A stretch of DNA of 64,000 bases from Pardosa pseudoannulata (Eukaryota > Arthropoda > Arachnida > Araneae > Lycosidae). Location of the stretch: assembly GCA_032207245.1 (NCBI GenBank), contig CM063506.1, positions 42,458,971-42,522,970 of the forward strand, written 5' to 3'. This document shows positions 23,091 through 35,479 of the stretch, piece by piece (the stretch's first letter is position 1; every line of letters begins with the position of its first letter). The position numbers were made by a program, and so were the translations under genes. A model generated the notes under the pieces. That model did no database searches, was not told the DNA's origin, and saw nothing but the letters and a program-made list of their open reading frames with translations.

Positions 23091-23680
23091 GGGGAAATAT
23101 AAAATTCAAAGGCATCAAAGGTGATGACGCAACTGGACTCTATGGGCCAAGCCCGTTAATCCAGAGGCTTCTATCAGTAAGCACAAAAATGACAACGAGC
23201 GAAAGATAAACACATAAAAGAGCAAAGAGATAGAAGGGTTGATTCGTGAGTTCATAACACAAAACTAGAGAGTAGAAAGTTTAGGGATAGAAAACATAAA
23301 AATATTTTTTGGCCAGTGACATCCGTACAAAATAAGCCGAAAGAGTTTGAAAATAATGAGTAAAATAAAATTTTAAAAAATTTGGAAAAAATAAAAATAT
23401 AAGTTTTAAAAATAAATAAACTGTTTTAAAAATCAGATAAAGGCCTAAAAAATAATATTTAATTATATTAATAATTTTTATTGTTATAATTTTGATGTTA
23501 TAAATTTTAAATTGCTTAGTAGCGATGATTGGGTACGAAAGTTTTGATGATTTGGAAAAAATATAAATACAAGTTTTAAAAATAAATAAAATGGTCTAAA
23601 AATCCAAAAAGAGCCTAAATAATAATAAATAATCGCAAAAAACAATTTTTATCAATTTTAATTTAGATTTGAAAATTTTG

Positions 23681-23770
23681 ACTTCGTCGGGAATAGAACC
23701 CGACGACAACGCAATGAAGGTGAGTGGTGGGCAAGGCGTTTACTAACCAAGCCACACCTCTTCGTACCCA
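23681..23770 (-). repeat. tRNA-like segment in LINE L2 3' UTR
   Basis: Counterpart of 15,511-15,600 with the same T-arm stem and A-box-like segment. It again lies inside a 113-codon open frame (23,663-24,004). Confidence 0.6.
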
Positions 23771-24011
23771 ATTCAGCAAAATAACGTATTCATGGATTGC
23801 GAAATTAAGCTCCGCCCTCAATATGACGTGAAATCGCAGAGCATTACGGGAAGAAATAGGAGAAAATCCATGAAATAAAATTGATTTAGAGTACGATAAG
23901 TGATGTATGGCCAGTTTTAAGCATTTTATATCTTTTTTCTTACATTTTATAATATTTTTTAAGATTTTTTTGGTAGATTTTTTATTTTTTATATAAGACA
24001 GCACAAAATTA

Positions 24012-24433
24012 TTAAAGATCTTTGGCTAGAATGGCCAAAGGCCTTCTTCTATTGCAAGCGTCAGCGGGGTCGTAGTTGACAAGATTATTTATTAATTCAT
24101 TGTTTAAGTTTTTATGAAATTTAGTGGAGAGTTTATAGATAAATTTTGGAATATTAGGAATCTTAAGTTCCTCGTGTATTTCATCATTGCGAAAATACCA
24201 TGGCGAGTTAGTGATTTCTCTTAATTTTAGATTTTGAATAACTGTTAATATTTTGATATTAGAATCTGCTGCATACGACCAGGCTGGTGCTGCATAGGTA
24301 AATATCGGACGAAGGAAGGAAGTGTAAACGAGCAGCTTATTTTTAATAGTCATTTTGCTACGGCGAGCTATTAAGGGATACAGGGCCCGCTTAGCGTTCC
24401 TATATTTATCTTTAACAGCTTTAAAATGCTGCT
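24012..24433 (-). pseudogene. LINE ORF2 C-terminal fragment
   Basis: About 140 codons matching the ORF2 thumb and C-terminus of L1 (KQHFKAVKDKYRNAKRALYP, LRPIFTYAAPAWSYAA, ending RRPLAILAKDL). It is open to the natural stop but lacks endonuclease and RT core through 5' truncation. It differs from L1 at only a few percent of residues. Confidence 0.9.
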
Positions 24434-24488
24434 TCAAATCAATATTTTAAAGTTCAAATTAGAAAGTTCAAAAGTTTGTTTGGAAAGT

Positions 24489-25970
24489 TTATAAATCCAG
24501 TCTTTTAACTGGTTTTATTTCTCGTCCTGAGCGAGTCGAGGGAACAGTTTCAGTCGAGTTAAGATCAGGATGTTTATTTTCCATTTCCGGAACCTTCTGA
24601 GTTTCTGATACGGCTTGCTCGTCTTTTGGTTTCAATTCCAAAGGGTACAATCGTTGGATTGGTCTTAGTATGTTTCCCTTTTCAGTTCGTAATTTTACAA
24701 GTCTGATGATTCCATCTTTCCCTGGGAAGAGTTCCAATACTTTACCCAGCATCCAATGCAGCCGTTTAGTATCATCTGAGCCAATTAATACTATGTCACC
24801 TACCTTTAATTTATCTTCTCTTTTGGAAACTGAAGATCGAAGGAAACCCAGATACTCCCTTTTAAACCTTTGTTTTAAGTTTTCACGAACTTTCTGAATA
24901 TATCTCCATCTCAAAACAACATTAGTCTTTTCGATTTGATCCAAATCGGGGACATCATTTGAAGGAATATCCTGAAGAAACATAGAGGGAGTCAAGGTTT
25001 TCAGCTCTTGCTCCTCGGATATGTAAGTTAATGGTCTGCTATTCATAATAGATTCGCACTCGCAGACGAGAGTATGCAATTCCTCGTAAGACAAGCAGGA
25101 GCGTCCAAGATTTTTTCTTAAAAGATCTTTCAAAATTCCAATCAAACGTTCCCAGAAGCCTCCCCACCATGGAGAGGCGGGTGGGTTAAACTTCCAACGA
25201 ATTTCTTTGGTTCTAAATTCAGTTTCAATTGTAGCCCAATCTAATTGTTTCAAAGCATTATTTAATCCTGTAAAATTAGTACCATTGTCAGAATACATCA
25301 CAGAAATTCGACCTCTCCTAGCAATAAACCTACGCATAGCTTGAATAAAGTCATTCGTACTAAGTGAAGGTATTAGTTCTAGATGGACAGCTCTAAATAC
25401 CGCGCAAGTGAAAAGTACTATCCACACCTTTTGTTTAGATTTAGTTAACAGAGGTCCAGCTAAGTCTACACCTGATACTTGAAAAACTGCTGCTAATTCT
25501 GTCCGATCTTTTGGAAGAGGCGGAAAAGGCACCTCAAGGTGTTTCACTCTTTGCCTTTTGCATGTTAAGCATTCTTTGATAACGCTTCGGACAGTCCTTT
25601 TACCTTTCACTACCCAAAATCTTTCTCGCAAAATAGTCAGAAGAGTTAATGTTCCAGCATGTTTGTTAGCAAGATGTTCTTGGGCTATAAATCTTCTCAC
25701 TGCCAGGTGTTTCGATGGTAGAATTATTGGAGAAATGAAATCTTTTGATTCTTCCTCATTTATCAATCTGGACTTTAATCGTAAAATTCCTTCTTCATCT
25801 TCGAATATTAGAAGACCTTTCAAATTTTTTCGTGTTTCTTCAGGAGAGTAACATTCTCGCTGTACTTCACGGAAAATAATCTTTTGTGCATTTAACAATT
25901 CTTCACTTTTTAGTTCCGTACATTTTCTTAAATCTTTGGCCTTTGGTTGGAAACGCAGTACCCAAGCCAT
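24489..25970 (-). pseudogene. BEL integrase domain (C-terminal part of pol)
   Basis: 493 open codons encode the BEL integrase: zinc-binding region with LTCKRQR, the catalytic core (GVDLAGPLL; then YSDNGTNFTG; then PPASPWWGGFWERLIGILK supplying the last acidic residue), and the C-terminal DUF5641-like region (RRYIQKVRENL region, VGDIVLIG). It ends with the family-typical REIKPVKRLDL. It is joined to the RNase H part through a 1-nt insertion near 25,970. This is the best preserved part of the element. Confidence 0.93.
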
Positions 25971-26610
25971 TAACTCTAATCATCTTTGAAAATCTAGAAA
26001 ACCTTCTGGCTAACTGTAATGAAATTGACTCTATCTCTGTGTTATTAGCAGAGATGACGGACTTTCGCTTCTCTATCTCTACTTCTTTTTCGTTAATATT
26101 TACAGCTGACTTTGGCCACTGTTCCTTTGAATTCTGTAACCAGGCTGGCCCTTGCCACCACTTGCGTCTCTGAAGTTGTCTAGGTCCACAACCTCTTGAT
26201 AAAATGTCTGCTGGATTCTTGTCAGTTGGAATATGGAACCAATCTTCTGTATTTGTCCATTTTCTAATCTCATTTATTCTGTTGGAAACAAATAATGACC
26301 ACTGCTCTCGACGAGTTATCCAAGTAAGTACTGTGGAAGAATCTGTCCAAAAGAAAGTCTTGATGTTGTGAAGTTTCAGAGATAGCATCACAGAACTAAA
26401 TAACCTAACGCCGATGGTAGCAGCCATTAACTCAAGACGTGGTATAGTAATACTCTTCATTGGAGTTATTCGTGATCTGGCTTGAAGTAATTGAACAGTC
26501 ACTAAGTCAGTACTGAATTCACTTCTTAAGAAAATACTTGCCGCATAAGCTGTTTTACTGGCATCGACAAAAGTATGGATACTTAAATTGGATCCCTCCA
26601 TTACACCTAA
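25903..26610 (-). pseudogene. BEL RNase H domain
   Basis: The segment contains the Pao-type RNase H motifs TFVDASKTAYAA, IPRLELMAA and FFWTDSSTVLTWI, ending in NPADILSRGC. It follows the RT in the same frame after a TGA at 26,611-26,613, at a place where a Trp codon is plausible. It runs out of frame at its 3' end, overlapping the integrase frame. Confidence 0.9.
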
Positions 26611-27906
26611 TCATCTTGGAATTTTTATATTTTTGAAATATTTCAGTTGTTTTCCCCATTTTAAAAATTTGTTCTTTATTTCCTCGTTCACTTCATCATC
26701 CCAAGATTCTTTGGTTTTCCAAGCGGTTTGAAGCAAAACCTTAGGTTGAATCATAACAGGAGCAAGGAAACCTATAGGATCAAATATTCGACTAACTAGT
26801 GAAAGTATTTTCCGCTTAGTTATCTTTTCTCTTTCATCAAATTTCAAAGATTCTGAATCTATTTCTAAAGTATCTAAATTTTTGTCCCAAATCAATCCTA
26901 ATACTGGTGACGTTGTGGTTTCAGAAGATCCAGGAATGACAGAACTTTCCCATCCTCTGAGTTCAAACATTCCTTCTTTCATTACATTAGTTGCTGATTC
27001 GACGAATGTTTCTAGTTCAGCATAATTTTGTACACTAGTTACGCAATTATCGACATAAAAACTATCTTGTAATTTTTTAAGAAATTCTTCAGAGTAACGT
27101 TCTTTTATTGATTCTCTTGATAAATGGTAATTAATAACCGCCATTAATAGGAAAGGGCTGCTGGTGACACCAAAGACAACTCGAGCATGTCGGAAAGTTC
27201 GTATATTACCCTCGTCGTCATACCAAAGAAATCGTAGGAAGTCTCGATCATTCTCACATAAGGATATTTGTAGAAAAGCCCTCCTGATGTCTGAAATTAC
27301 ACCAATTGGCTTCAGTCTAAATCTCGTCAAAATAGAAGGAATTGTTTCGATTAAATTATTTCCAGTCTCCAAACAGTCGTTTAATGACGGATGGTTATGG
27401 ATCTTAGCAGAGGCATCAAAAACCGGTCTTATCTTCATAGAAGACGTGGTGGATGTTTCTTTGATGACGGGTCGGTGTGGAAGGTAATGGGTACCAAGTA
27501 ACTCTTTCCCAGGAACTTCCTCAATAACTCCTTCTTCTAACCATTCTCTAAAGACTTCATGATATTTTTCTCTAAATCCGATTTTTTTCCAACTTTCTGG
27601 TAGTAGATGCAAGTCTTTTCCAGCACAACTCGTAATTGTTTGTTAGAATCGCATGATCCACTTTCCAAGGCATATGAACCTCGTATCTTCCATCTTCATT
27701 TTGTCGAACTGTTTCTTGAAAGTGAAACATAACAGCCTTTCCCGTTTCTTCTCTTGAATTTTGCTCAATAGGTTCCCGTATACCAAGTAGTTCCAGGTCC
27801 CACAGTGAAGAAACAGGAACATCTGCTTGAGATAACATGGTTACGATATTCATAGTTGCATCGGTTTTTCTGTGTATGTCGGGTACTTTACCCATTAGAG
27901 TCCTAC
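26611..27906 (-). pseudogene. BEL reverse transcriptase (part after gypsy insertion)
   Basis: From the gypsy insertion point (27,906) the BEL pol resumes (MGKVPDIHRKTD). A +1 slip in a 7-A run near 27,593 comes next. The RT then runs to 26,611 with RPVFDASAK, GVISDIRRAFLQI, RVVFGVTSSPFL and FYVDN. The catalytic box reads YVDN rather than YVDD. I believe this variant occurs in other arthropod BEL elements, so it is probably not a lesion, but that is from memory. It ends at a TGA before RNase H. Confidence 0.92.
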
Positions 27907-28135
27907 TGTAACACTATAAATCCAGCACAAACTATCTACATTTAAGAATTACGTTTAATTATTAAAATATTTACACATATTTACAGGTTTACTTAATATT
28001 TAACATTACTAAAAATGCAGAGAGCAGGAGGCCCTCGCACACACCAGCACAACACCTAACGGAAAACTAACAGTCTGTCCTTTTTCCACTGAAAACAAAA
28101 GGTGCGCGCGCAGATGGCCGCTGCGCGCTGCCACA
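27907..28135 (-). repeat. Gypsy 3' LTR
   Basis: 229 bp, minus strand TGTGGCAGCGCG to ATAGTGTTACA. It is GC-rich at its 5' side (GCGCGCGCA repeat) and AT-rich at the other. Confidence 0.95.
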
Positions 28136-28150
28136 ATCTTCCCCTCAACC
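28136..28150 (-). promoter_or_regulatory. Gypsy polypurine tract
   Basis: The minus strand reads TTGAGGGGAAGAT immediately before the 3' LTR. Confidence 0.75.
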
Positions 28151-28164
28151 ATCGACTAATGTCC

Positions 28165-31100
28165 TCATGTCGATGGGTGCAGTCTAGGAGATCTTCTGAC
28201 TGGGGTAGAGTCTGGCTGTTGATTACTTTCAGCAACTGGACGACCTCTTCTTTTCAGGGGCAACATTGGGTTGCTCTGCCCTTGCCCTCTATAAGGTTGG
28301 AGGCATGATGAATGGTATTTACCTATGGGAGTAAAAGGATTATTTTGGGCAGCAATCAAATAAGATGTAGGAGATTGTACTTTATAAATAACATATGGGC
28401 CATCGCGTCGTGGCATAAATTTAGCTGTTCTTTCGGATTTGGTTTGACTTTTGGGGTGGAGAGTTACCCACACTTTATCACCTGTTTTGAATTGAGGCGT
28501 TTTTCTGAAATGTTTATCAGCATAACATTTATTTTTATCCTGTTTCAGTTCTATATCAGACTTCAACTGATTCATATAATTTGCCAAACGTTTCAAATAA
28601 GGCGTTATCTCAGGCACGAAGTTGTCATTTGAGATAATAGCTCGAAGGTCGCGAGTAACATCGTCTGTTGTTCGAAGCTCTCTTCCGAACATAAGAAATG
28701 CTGCTGTTTCACCTGTTGTGTCGCATCTTGCTGTGTTCAGGGCAAAACGTATGGTTGGGAGTTTCTCACTCCAAATAGTGTGGTTACCTTTGACAAGGAT
28801 TGCCAATCTTGGTTTTAAGTCTCGGTTCTTCCTCTCCACCGGGTTTGCCTGTGGTGATATACCGGGGTTAACACCTGATCTATATTAAGAAGATAACAAA
28901 CTTGCTGCATCACTGAACTAACAAACTGACTTCCATTGTCACTTATTATTCTTCTTGGGAATCCATAACGTAAATAAACTTCTTCTATCAGGGTGATAGC
29001 ACATTCCCTAGCTGTAGCATGTTCTAATGCGAAAAGTTCAGTCCATCTAGTAGCGCAGTCTTCTACTATAAATATCCATTTTTTACCATCAGGACTCTTG
29101 GGTAATGGTCCAAATAAGTCAATTGAAATTGATTCAAAACGTTGGTTATATACAGGTGTTTGTAGCAAACCTGAAGGTTTCTGATTACTAGCTTTAAATC
29201 GGCAACAATCTTCACAATTCTTTATGTACTCTGTAATGTATCTACGCATGCCAGTCCAGTAGTACCGCTTCGCTATCTTACTAAGTGTTCCTTCTACACC
29301 ATAATGTCCCGCCATTGGGGCATCATGATATTCTTTCAGTATTCTTTCACATTCATGCTTTGGCACTACTAACTGGGCTTCTTCTGTCTCTGCTTCTGGT
29401 GAATATCGGTATAAGACTCCTTGATTCAACAAATATCCCCGATTTAACCAATTTGTAAAATTTTCATCTTTAGCAGGACTCTCAAATGATTCAATGATCT
29501 TTTTAAGGTCTGCGTCCTTAAGTTGTTCTTCTCGTAATTCTCTGGGACTTCGTGTTGGCATATCAATGGCAATTTTGCAGAATTGGCAACATTCTTCAGC
29601 GTGTTGGCAGAAAGGTCTTGACAAGAGATCTGCCACAACGTTGGCTCTTCCAGGTATGTATTCCATCTTTGGGGCAAACGACTGGACTTGCAAAGCCCAA
29701 CGAGCAAGTCTTCCAGTTGGAGATTTTAAACTCATTAGCCAACGAAGAGGTTGATGATCTGATGTCACTGTTATATCTTGTCCCTCGATGTATCCCCGAA
29801 ATTTATTTAGGCCCCAAACCACTGCCAACGCTTCTCGTTCTGTGGTTGTATAGTTCCGTTCTGCATCGTTTAATAGTCTGCTCGCATATTCAATAGGGTG
29901 CTCCTCAGCTCCCTCACCTTGCAACAGCACTGCTCCAAGCGCGTAGTTGCTAGCATCGGTTCGCAAGATGTATGGCTTATTTGGGTCATTTTGTCGTAGA
30001 ACAGGAGGACTAATCAGATGATGTTTTAGGGTTTTAAATGCGTTTTCCTCTTCTTTTCCCCATTTCCAAGGGCTATTTTTCTTCGTGAGATTACTTAAGG
30101 GCCTTGCTATGTCAGAAAAGTTCGGTACAAATCTTCTATACCACGAGCAAGTTTGCAAAAAGGATTGGACTTGCTTTAAATTACTGGGAGGTGGTAAATT
30201 TTGAATGGCGGCAACCTTATCTGGGTCAACTTCAAGACCAGAATTTGTAATGTAGTGTCCCAAGTATTTCACTCGGTTACAGGCGAAATTACACTTCTCT
30301 CTGTTAGCATGTAATTTAAACTCACGCAATTTTGATAATACTTTTCCTAAATCATCAATATGCTTCTCGAAAGTTTCAGATAAAATTATTATATCATCTA
30401 AGTACGACAGAACCAAAACATCATTCAGGGAGTTTCTGAAATTATCGATTAGTCTTTGAAATGTCGCCGGAGCATTTTTAAGTCCAAAAGGCATGCGGCA
30501 ATATCTGTAAGTACCAAAAGGGCACACGAAAGCTGTTTTATCTCGATCAGTGGGATTTACCTCGATTTGGTGATATCCGGATCTTAAATCTATCGTTGAC
30601 ATGTAAGGAGTGTGTTTAGCTTCATGGAGCAAATCATCCATTCTTGGCAGAGGGTATTTATCCGTTTTTATAGTGGAATTCAACTTTCTGTAGTCCACAC
30701 AAAGGCGAAATTGACCATTAGGTTTTGGAACTAGCACCACTGGTGAGGCATACGGTGACTCACATTCTTCAATTGTGCCATTGGCCAAAAGATTCTCTAA
30801 CTCTTTCTTAAGAATGTCCTTCTTTAATGGAGACATGCGATATGGTGGCATAGCTACAGGGAGATTATTACCAGTGTCTATATAATGTTTAATTCTAGGT
30901 GTAGGCTCTTCCCCTGGCTGAAAGATATCCGTAAACATTTCTAACAGTTTACATAATTGTAACCTTTCCTCGGCAGATAAGTGACTGCCTTCAGTTTCTT
31001 TCAAAACGCAAATGTTCAGCTCAGGAGACACAATAATTTTATCGGATGATATAGTGCTAATGTTTTGCGAATTACCTGAGGATTCGAAAGAGTTTTTATG

Positions 31101-32603
31101 TGGCACACAAGCTGGTATAAATGTATCTTTCTCAAAATTGAATTTTTTCCTAGGATTACTGTTGAAATACCATTTCCTGTTCTGAGTATCCAAGCTAACA
31201 CCAGCTTTGGATAAAAAATCAGTACCAAGGAGAGTTCGATTGTCCTTAGCTGTAGGTAACACAAATAGTGTAGTAGGAATTCTTTTCCCTAACAATTCAA
31301 TGTCTATTTCGGTATTATAAACTTCAGAGAATTTCGGCACTCCGTCCGCGAGTGTTATATTTAAATTCACTTTACGAAAAATTACCCCTTGTTCTCGGAG
31401 GAGGTTATACAGGGTTTCTCCAGCAACAGTGTGGCTGGCTCCAGTGTCAGCACATGCTAAACCCCACATACCATTTATTTTAATCTTCATTAACATTGCC
31501 TTGGGTTCTTGTATCGCACACGTTTGAAATTTCAAGCAACTAACCTGGGCGGAATCAACTTTAATGTTTGGGGAACACGTAGGGCATTTTGCCTTTATGA
31601 AACCAGGTTTCCCACAGCCATAGCAGCTAATAGGTCTTTCGTTAATTTTATTAACAGTTCTATTCGTTGAGTATTTATAATTAACACTATTCTTAAAATT
31701 TCTTAAATTGTTACTCGGCTTAGAATTTTCCATTCTATGTTGTTCATGGTTCGTGTTTCTACCTTTTAAGTTTCTACTTTCTTCATAAGCATCTAGCTTA
31801 TCAACTAAAGCAACTGGATCGCTCAATTCACTCCAGTGATCTAAAAAATGATCTTTGTAATCCGGAGGACACTTCTTTTTGATTTGATCAGAAATTATTA
31901 GATCTTTTAACTGATCAAATGTAGTGATATTAAGCTCACTGAGCCAACCTTCAAAATATTTTCTCAAATCATAGAAATAATCTCTCCACGTGGAGTCTGG
32001 ATTTTTTCTGTGTTGGACGAAAAATTGTCGGAATTTCTCTGCACTCATCTTAAATCGACGTAATAAAATTTTTTTTATTTCCCCATATTCCGGTGGTTTA
32101 TCCGGAGAATCCGATTCTATAGCAATTAATTTTGAAATTTCAATAGGTAAAAGCCCGATCAAATATACCACCCATTTTGATTCTGGTATTTTCAAAAATG
32201 ACAGTTGTCTCTCGAAAAGGTTTAAAAACGTACTAATGTCATCTACCTTCGGGTCAAACTGAGGGATTAACGCTTTAATTTCAAATTTAGATACATCCGT
32301 ATCACTATCGGTAAGAACGGTTCCTGTTTCCGAAGCATGATTTAAATTTTGTAACTTTAGTTTCTCTAATTCAAATTCCATTTGCCGTCTTTCGGTTTCT
32401 GCTTCCTTTTCTTTTACTTCGGATTCTTTTCTGGTGCTAATGATTGTATCCAACAATGTTTTTGTGAATTCTTCGTCATATGAAGTACATCCGGTTATAA
32501 CATCTTTAATTTTTATTACTGTGGCGTCGGGTTCCAACTCAATGCCTAATTCTGCGGCCAAAACCAAAAGGTCGCATTTTTTACCTCTAGCAAGATATGC
32601 CAT
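28165..32603 (-). pseudogene. Gypsy gag-pol polyprotein, one frameshift
   Basis: From ATG 32,603 (MAYLARGKKCDLLVLAAELG) the frame runs about 1,260 codons. It holds gag, a knuckle CYGCGKPGFIKAKC (about 325; the usual His is Phe), protease DTGAS (about 385) and RT (FRLCVDYRKLNS, MPFGLKNAPATFQ, YLDD about 733). RNase H has RTDASNYALGAVL (about 879). The integrase has a zinc motif (about 1,090-1,130) and core (ISIDLFGPLP; SDNGSQF about 1,220). A 1-nt deletion near 28,855 then shifts the frame. The integrase C-terminus continues as 28,839-28,165 (NRDLKPRLAILVKG, ending RRSPRLHPST). A longer in-frame start at 32,648 is possible but less likely. Lesions: one indel only. Confidence 0.95.
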
Positions 32604-33273
32604 TTTTATTCTTTTCAGGCCAAACTTAAAATTAATGGTAAAACTCAATTACTGCGAGAATGGCTCATTAGAATGACATAATATGCATACATCTGATTAA
32701 TCAACTAAACTATATTATTTCGATTTGAAACCGGAAGTATCAATAAATTTGAAGGAATAAAATAATACTTCTTAATTATACAAATATTTCAGATACATAA
32801 TATTTCTATTAAAAAGAATCATCGATGGAAAATTAAATAATAAGCAACACAAAAAAAGAACATTAACTTGAGCAATATCTTTTGTTATTAATACAAAAAT
32901 CCAAATTAAATTGAACTTGCACCAATATTCAACACTGAAATATTAACTATCTTCATGAATTATTAATCAAAACAATTGAAATTAACAATATCCATAAGTC
33001 CTAATAATAAAAATGTTAAGAAAAATAAAATTCAAAACTTGGACCGAAACACAAACTATTCAAATTTCAATCTTCAGGCACTAAAGGAACTGGCATGCGG
33101 TATTTAAATTTGATCTGGATGATCATAATAAAACAAAACGAATTCAGGGTGAATTCAAATCAGAAACTCTTCTTCATTTGTCAGGATGACAAAATTAATA
33201 AAGTTCCTTGAGTGCTTGTCAAAAAGAAAAGAAATCACTTATCTGTAGTCATGTCTTCGGCTTCGTGTTTCGA

Positions 33274-33291
33274 GCCACGGGTTGGGCGCCA
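33274..33291 (-). promoter_or_regulatory. Gypsy primer-binding site
   Basis: The minus strand reads TGGCGCCCAACCCGTGGC, 3 nt after the 5' LTR. The TGGCGCC start is common among LTR elements; the primer tRNA was not assigned. Confidence 0.75.
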
Positions 33292-33294
33292 ATC

Positions 33295-33522
33295 TGTAAC
33301 ACTATAAATCCAGCACAAACTATCTACATTTAAGAATTACGTTTAATTATTAAAATATTTACACATATTTACAGGTTTACTTAATATTTAACATTACTAA
33401 AAATGCAGAGAGCAGGAGGCCCTCGCACACACCAGCACAACACCTAACGGAAAACTAACAGTCTGTCCTTTTTCCACTGAAACAAAAGGTGCGCGCGCAG
33501 ATGGCCGCTGCGCGCTGCCACA
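33295..33522 (-). repeat. Gypsy 5' LTR
   Basis: 228 bp, identical to the 3' LTR except for one fewer A in the run at about 33,480. Confidence 0.95.
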
Positions 33523-35329
33523 CAACCTAATTTAGTTTCTAGTGCTACTAAGCCTGTCTTTAACTCTTCTCTTCGACCAGTAATTATTTTACCAGCAACG
33601 TCTGCTCCCAAAAGTATCTCAATGGGACCTGTGTTTTCTTCAGTGTCGGTTAAGAATATATTTTTATTTTTTAATTCATGTATCCAAGAGCCATTTTTTA
33701 TGCTCGAAATGTCATTACAAATGACATCATGATCTAAAGCATCTAATTTACAAGTATAGTTACCATCAAGTTTACTCAAAAAAATTTTATAACACTTGTG
33801 TTTATACATCTTTGTTTTCGTTCCGCCAAACAAGGAATGGCAAAATTCTTCTTCCCCCTGCAAATTAAAACCCAAATCTTCAGCCGTAGATCTCAAAATA
33901 TATGATTTTTGTGATCCCGTATCGATAATAACTCTAGCTTTACGTTCTTTCTTGATGCCATGTACATTTACAACAAGAGTTTGCAATATAACTTCATTCG
34001 TTGCTCGAGAATGTAAAGAATCAACTGTTTTTTCATTAATATGTTTGTCATTTATATCTTGTTTCGGCGAATCAGACTTATTACATACAATATTTGGACA
34101 CATAAATTTCAAATGTCTTTTAGAACACAATTGACATGTTATTTGAGATCGACATCTAGAAGCAAGATGACCTTTAGCCAAGCATATCCTACACAACCCA
34201 TTCCTTTTAATTATTGCAATCTTTTCTTCTAATGGAATAAAATATGCCTTTTTACAAAAGCGAGATTCATGATCCTTTAAACAAAACGCACATGTTTGTT
34301 TTAATTCTTGAGTAAACAGTTCAGCAGACGATGGGAGCGGATGTTGGCACTCTGCCAAGTTCTTGCGTTCGCGCTCATAATGAAAAATGTCAGACCTAGT
34401 TAACTTTATTTTCTCTTCCGATTGCACTTCGCTTTTCAGAAACGAAACTATTGCATCAAGTGTTGATACCTTCTGTTCAGATTCAATGTTTTTCCTTTCC
34501 CTTTCGAATGATCGCAATATATGGGTTGGTAATGAACTTTCGACTAACGGGTATAATATTACTCCGCATTGATCTGTAGTGACACCCAGGGTACTTAGAG
34601 CCCGAAGTTGAGTAGAAAGTTTATTATACAATCCACTTAAAGAATCTTGTTTTTTTTAGTAGCGTTATTTAAAACAAGTTTTAACAGCTCTCGAACATAA
34701 AAATCTATTAATAATTCTTTTCGGCCATATCTTTCAGTTAAGCTTTCTATCGCTAAAGGGTAGTTCTCATTAGTAATAGGAAAGGATTCAACGAGATCTC
34801 TAGCTTCTGATTTAATTTTTGTGGATTGAATTAAGTAATGAAATTTGTCACAATCGGTTAAATTTTTATTTTCGTGTATGTTTTTAAATTGATTCCAGAA
34901 GGTTAGCCAGTCTCTTAATTCACCGCCAAATTTGTACAATTCAACTTCAGGAAGTCGGGGGAAAATCGCTTTATACGGATTCTCGTACACAGTCAAATGA
35001 GAATTATCGCCAGATTTACTACTTTCATTATTACTCTTACTTTTAATATTCTCTAACACTCGTTTAGACTTTATTTCAATTCTCAAAGCCTTTTCTCTAT
35101 AATCTTCCACAACATTAAATTCAGTTTTGAATTCGGTTTCATCTGTTAAAGCATCTAAATAATTATTATGTGTCAACTCTAATGAGTCCGCCTTTTGCTT
35201 AATCAAATGTAAACACATTTCAATTTCTTCTGCGTCAACTTTTTCATTACTCAACGCAGTCTCTAACTTAGTATATGCTTTCGTAAAGGAAGCGCGCTGT
35301 GCCGTTTTATTCCGTTTAATAATTTCCAT
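33523..35329 (-). pseudogene. BEL gag and protease (N-terminal part of polyprotein)
   Basis: From ATG 35,329 (MEIIKRNKTAQRASF) the frame encodes gag with the DUF1759-type region (ELRDWLTFWNQFKNIHENK and ESLTERYGRKELLI). It stops at 34,637 because of an indel in an 8-A run. The next frame, from about 34,631, continues with zinc-knuckle-like CRICLAKGHLASRC and CQLCSKRHLKFMC (about 34,220-34,090). The DUF1758-type aspartic protease (RVIIDTGSQKSYILR) follows. It is cut at 33,522 by the gypsy LTR, and the last codons of the listed frame are LTR-derived. The pol continues at 27,906. Confidence 0.92.
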
Positions 35330-35457
35330 CTTTACTATCTTATTTAAATCAGTTCGTACATTCAATGATAAATGTCAGTGTTCAAAATATAACTATATCA
35401 ATAACTTCAAAATGGAAATTCAAATTTCTTACCGTATCAAACTTCAGAACAAGAAGT

Positions 35458-35475
35458 GCCCACCCGGGGGCGCCA
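35458..35475 (-). promoter_or_regulatory. BEL primer-binding site
   Basis: The minus strand reads TGGCGCCCCCGGGTGGGC, 4 nt after the 5' LTR. The primer tRNA was not identified. Confidence 0.7.
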
Positions 35476-35479
35476 GAAA

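Larger units (their letters stand above)
23095..24433 (-). mobile_element. Jockey-like LINE copy L2 (5'-truncated)
   Basis: Second copy of the same LINE family in the same orientation. It holds only the last about 140 codons of ORF2 and the 3' UTR. Its left (3') end meets the truncated 5' end of L1 directly, so the two copies form a head-to-tail pair inside the BEL 3' region. Its right boundary near 24,433 is where homology to L1 stops and BEL sequence begins. Confidence 0.85.
27907..33522 (-). mobile_element. Ty3/gypsy LTR retrotransposon inside BEL
   Basis: The 5,616-bp element lies on the minus strand with LTRs of 228 and 229 bp that differ by one A in an A run. The flanking 4-bp target duplication is CTAC (27,903-27,906) and CAAC (33,523-33,526), one mismatch. 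Excision of the element with one target copy rejoins the BEL protease-to-RT frame. It carries a single gag-pol frame with one frameshift. The near-identical LTRs indicate a recent insertion, younger than the BEL host. Confidence 0.95.
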
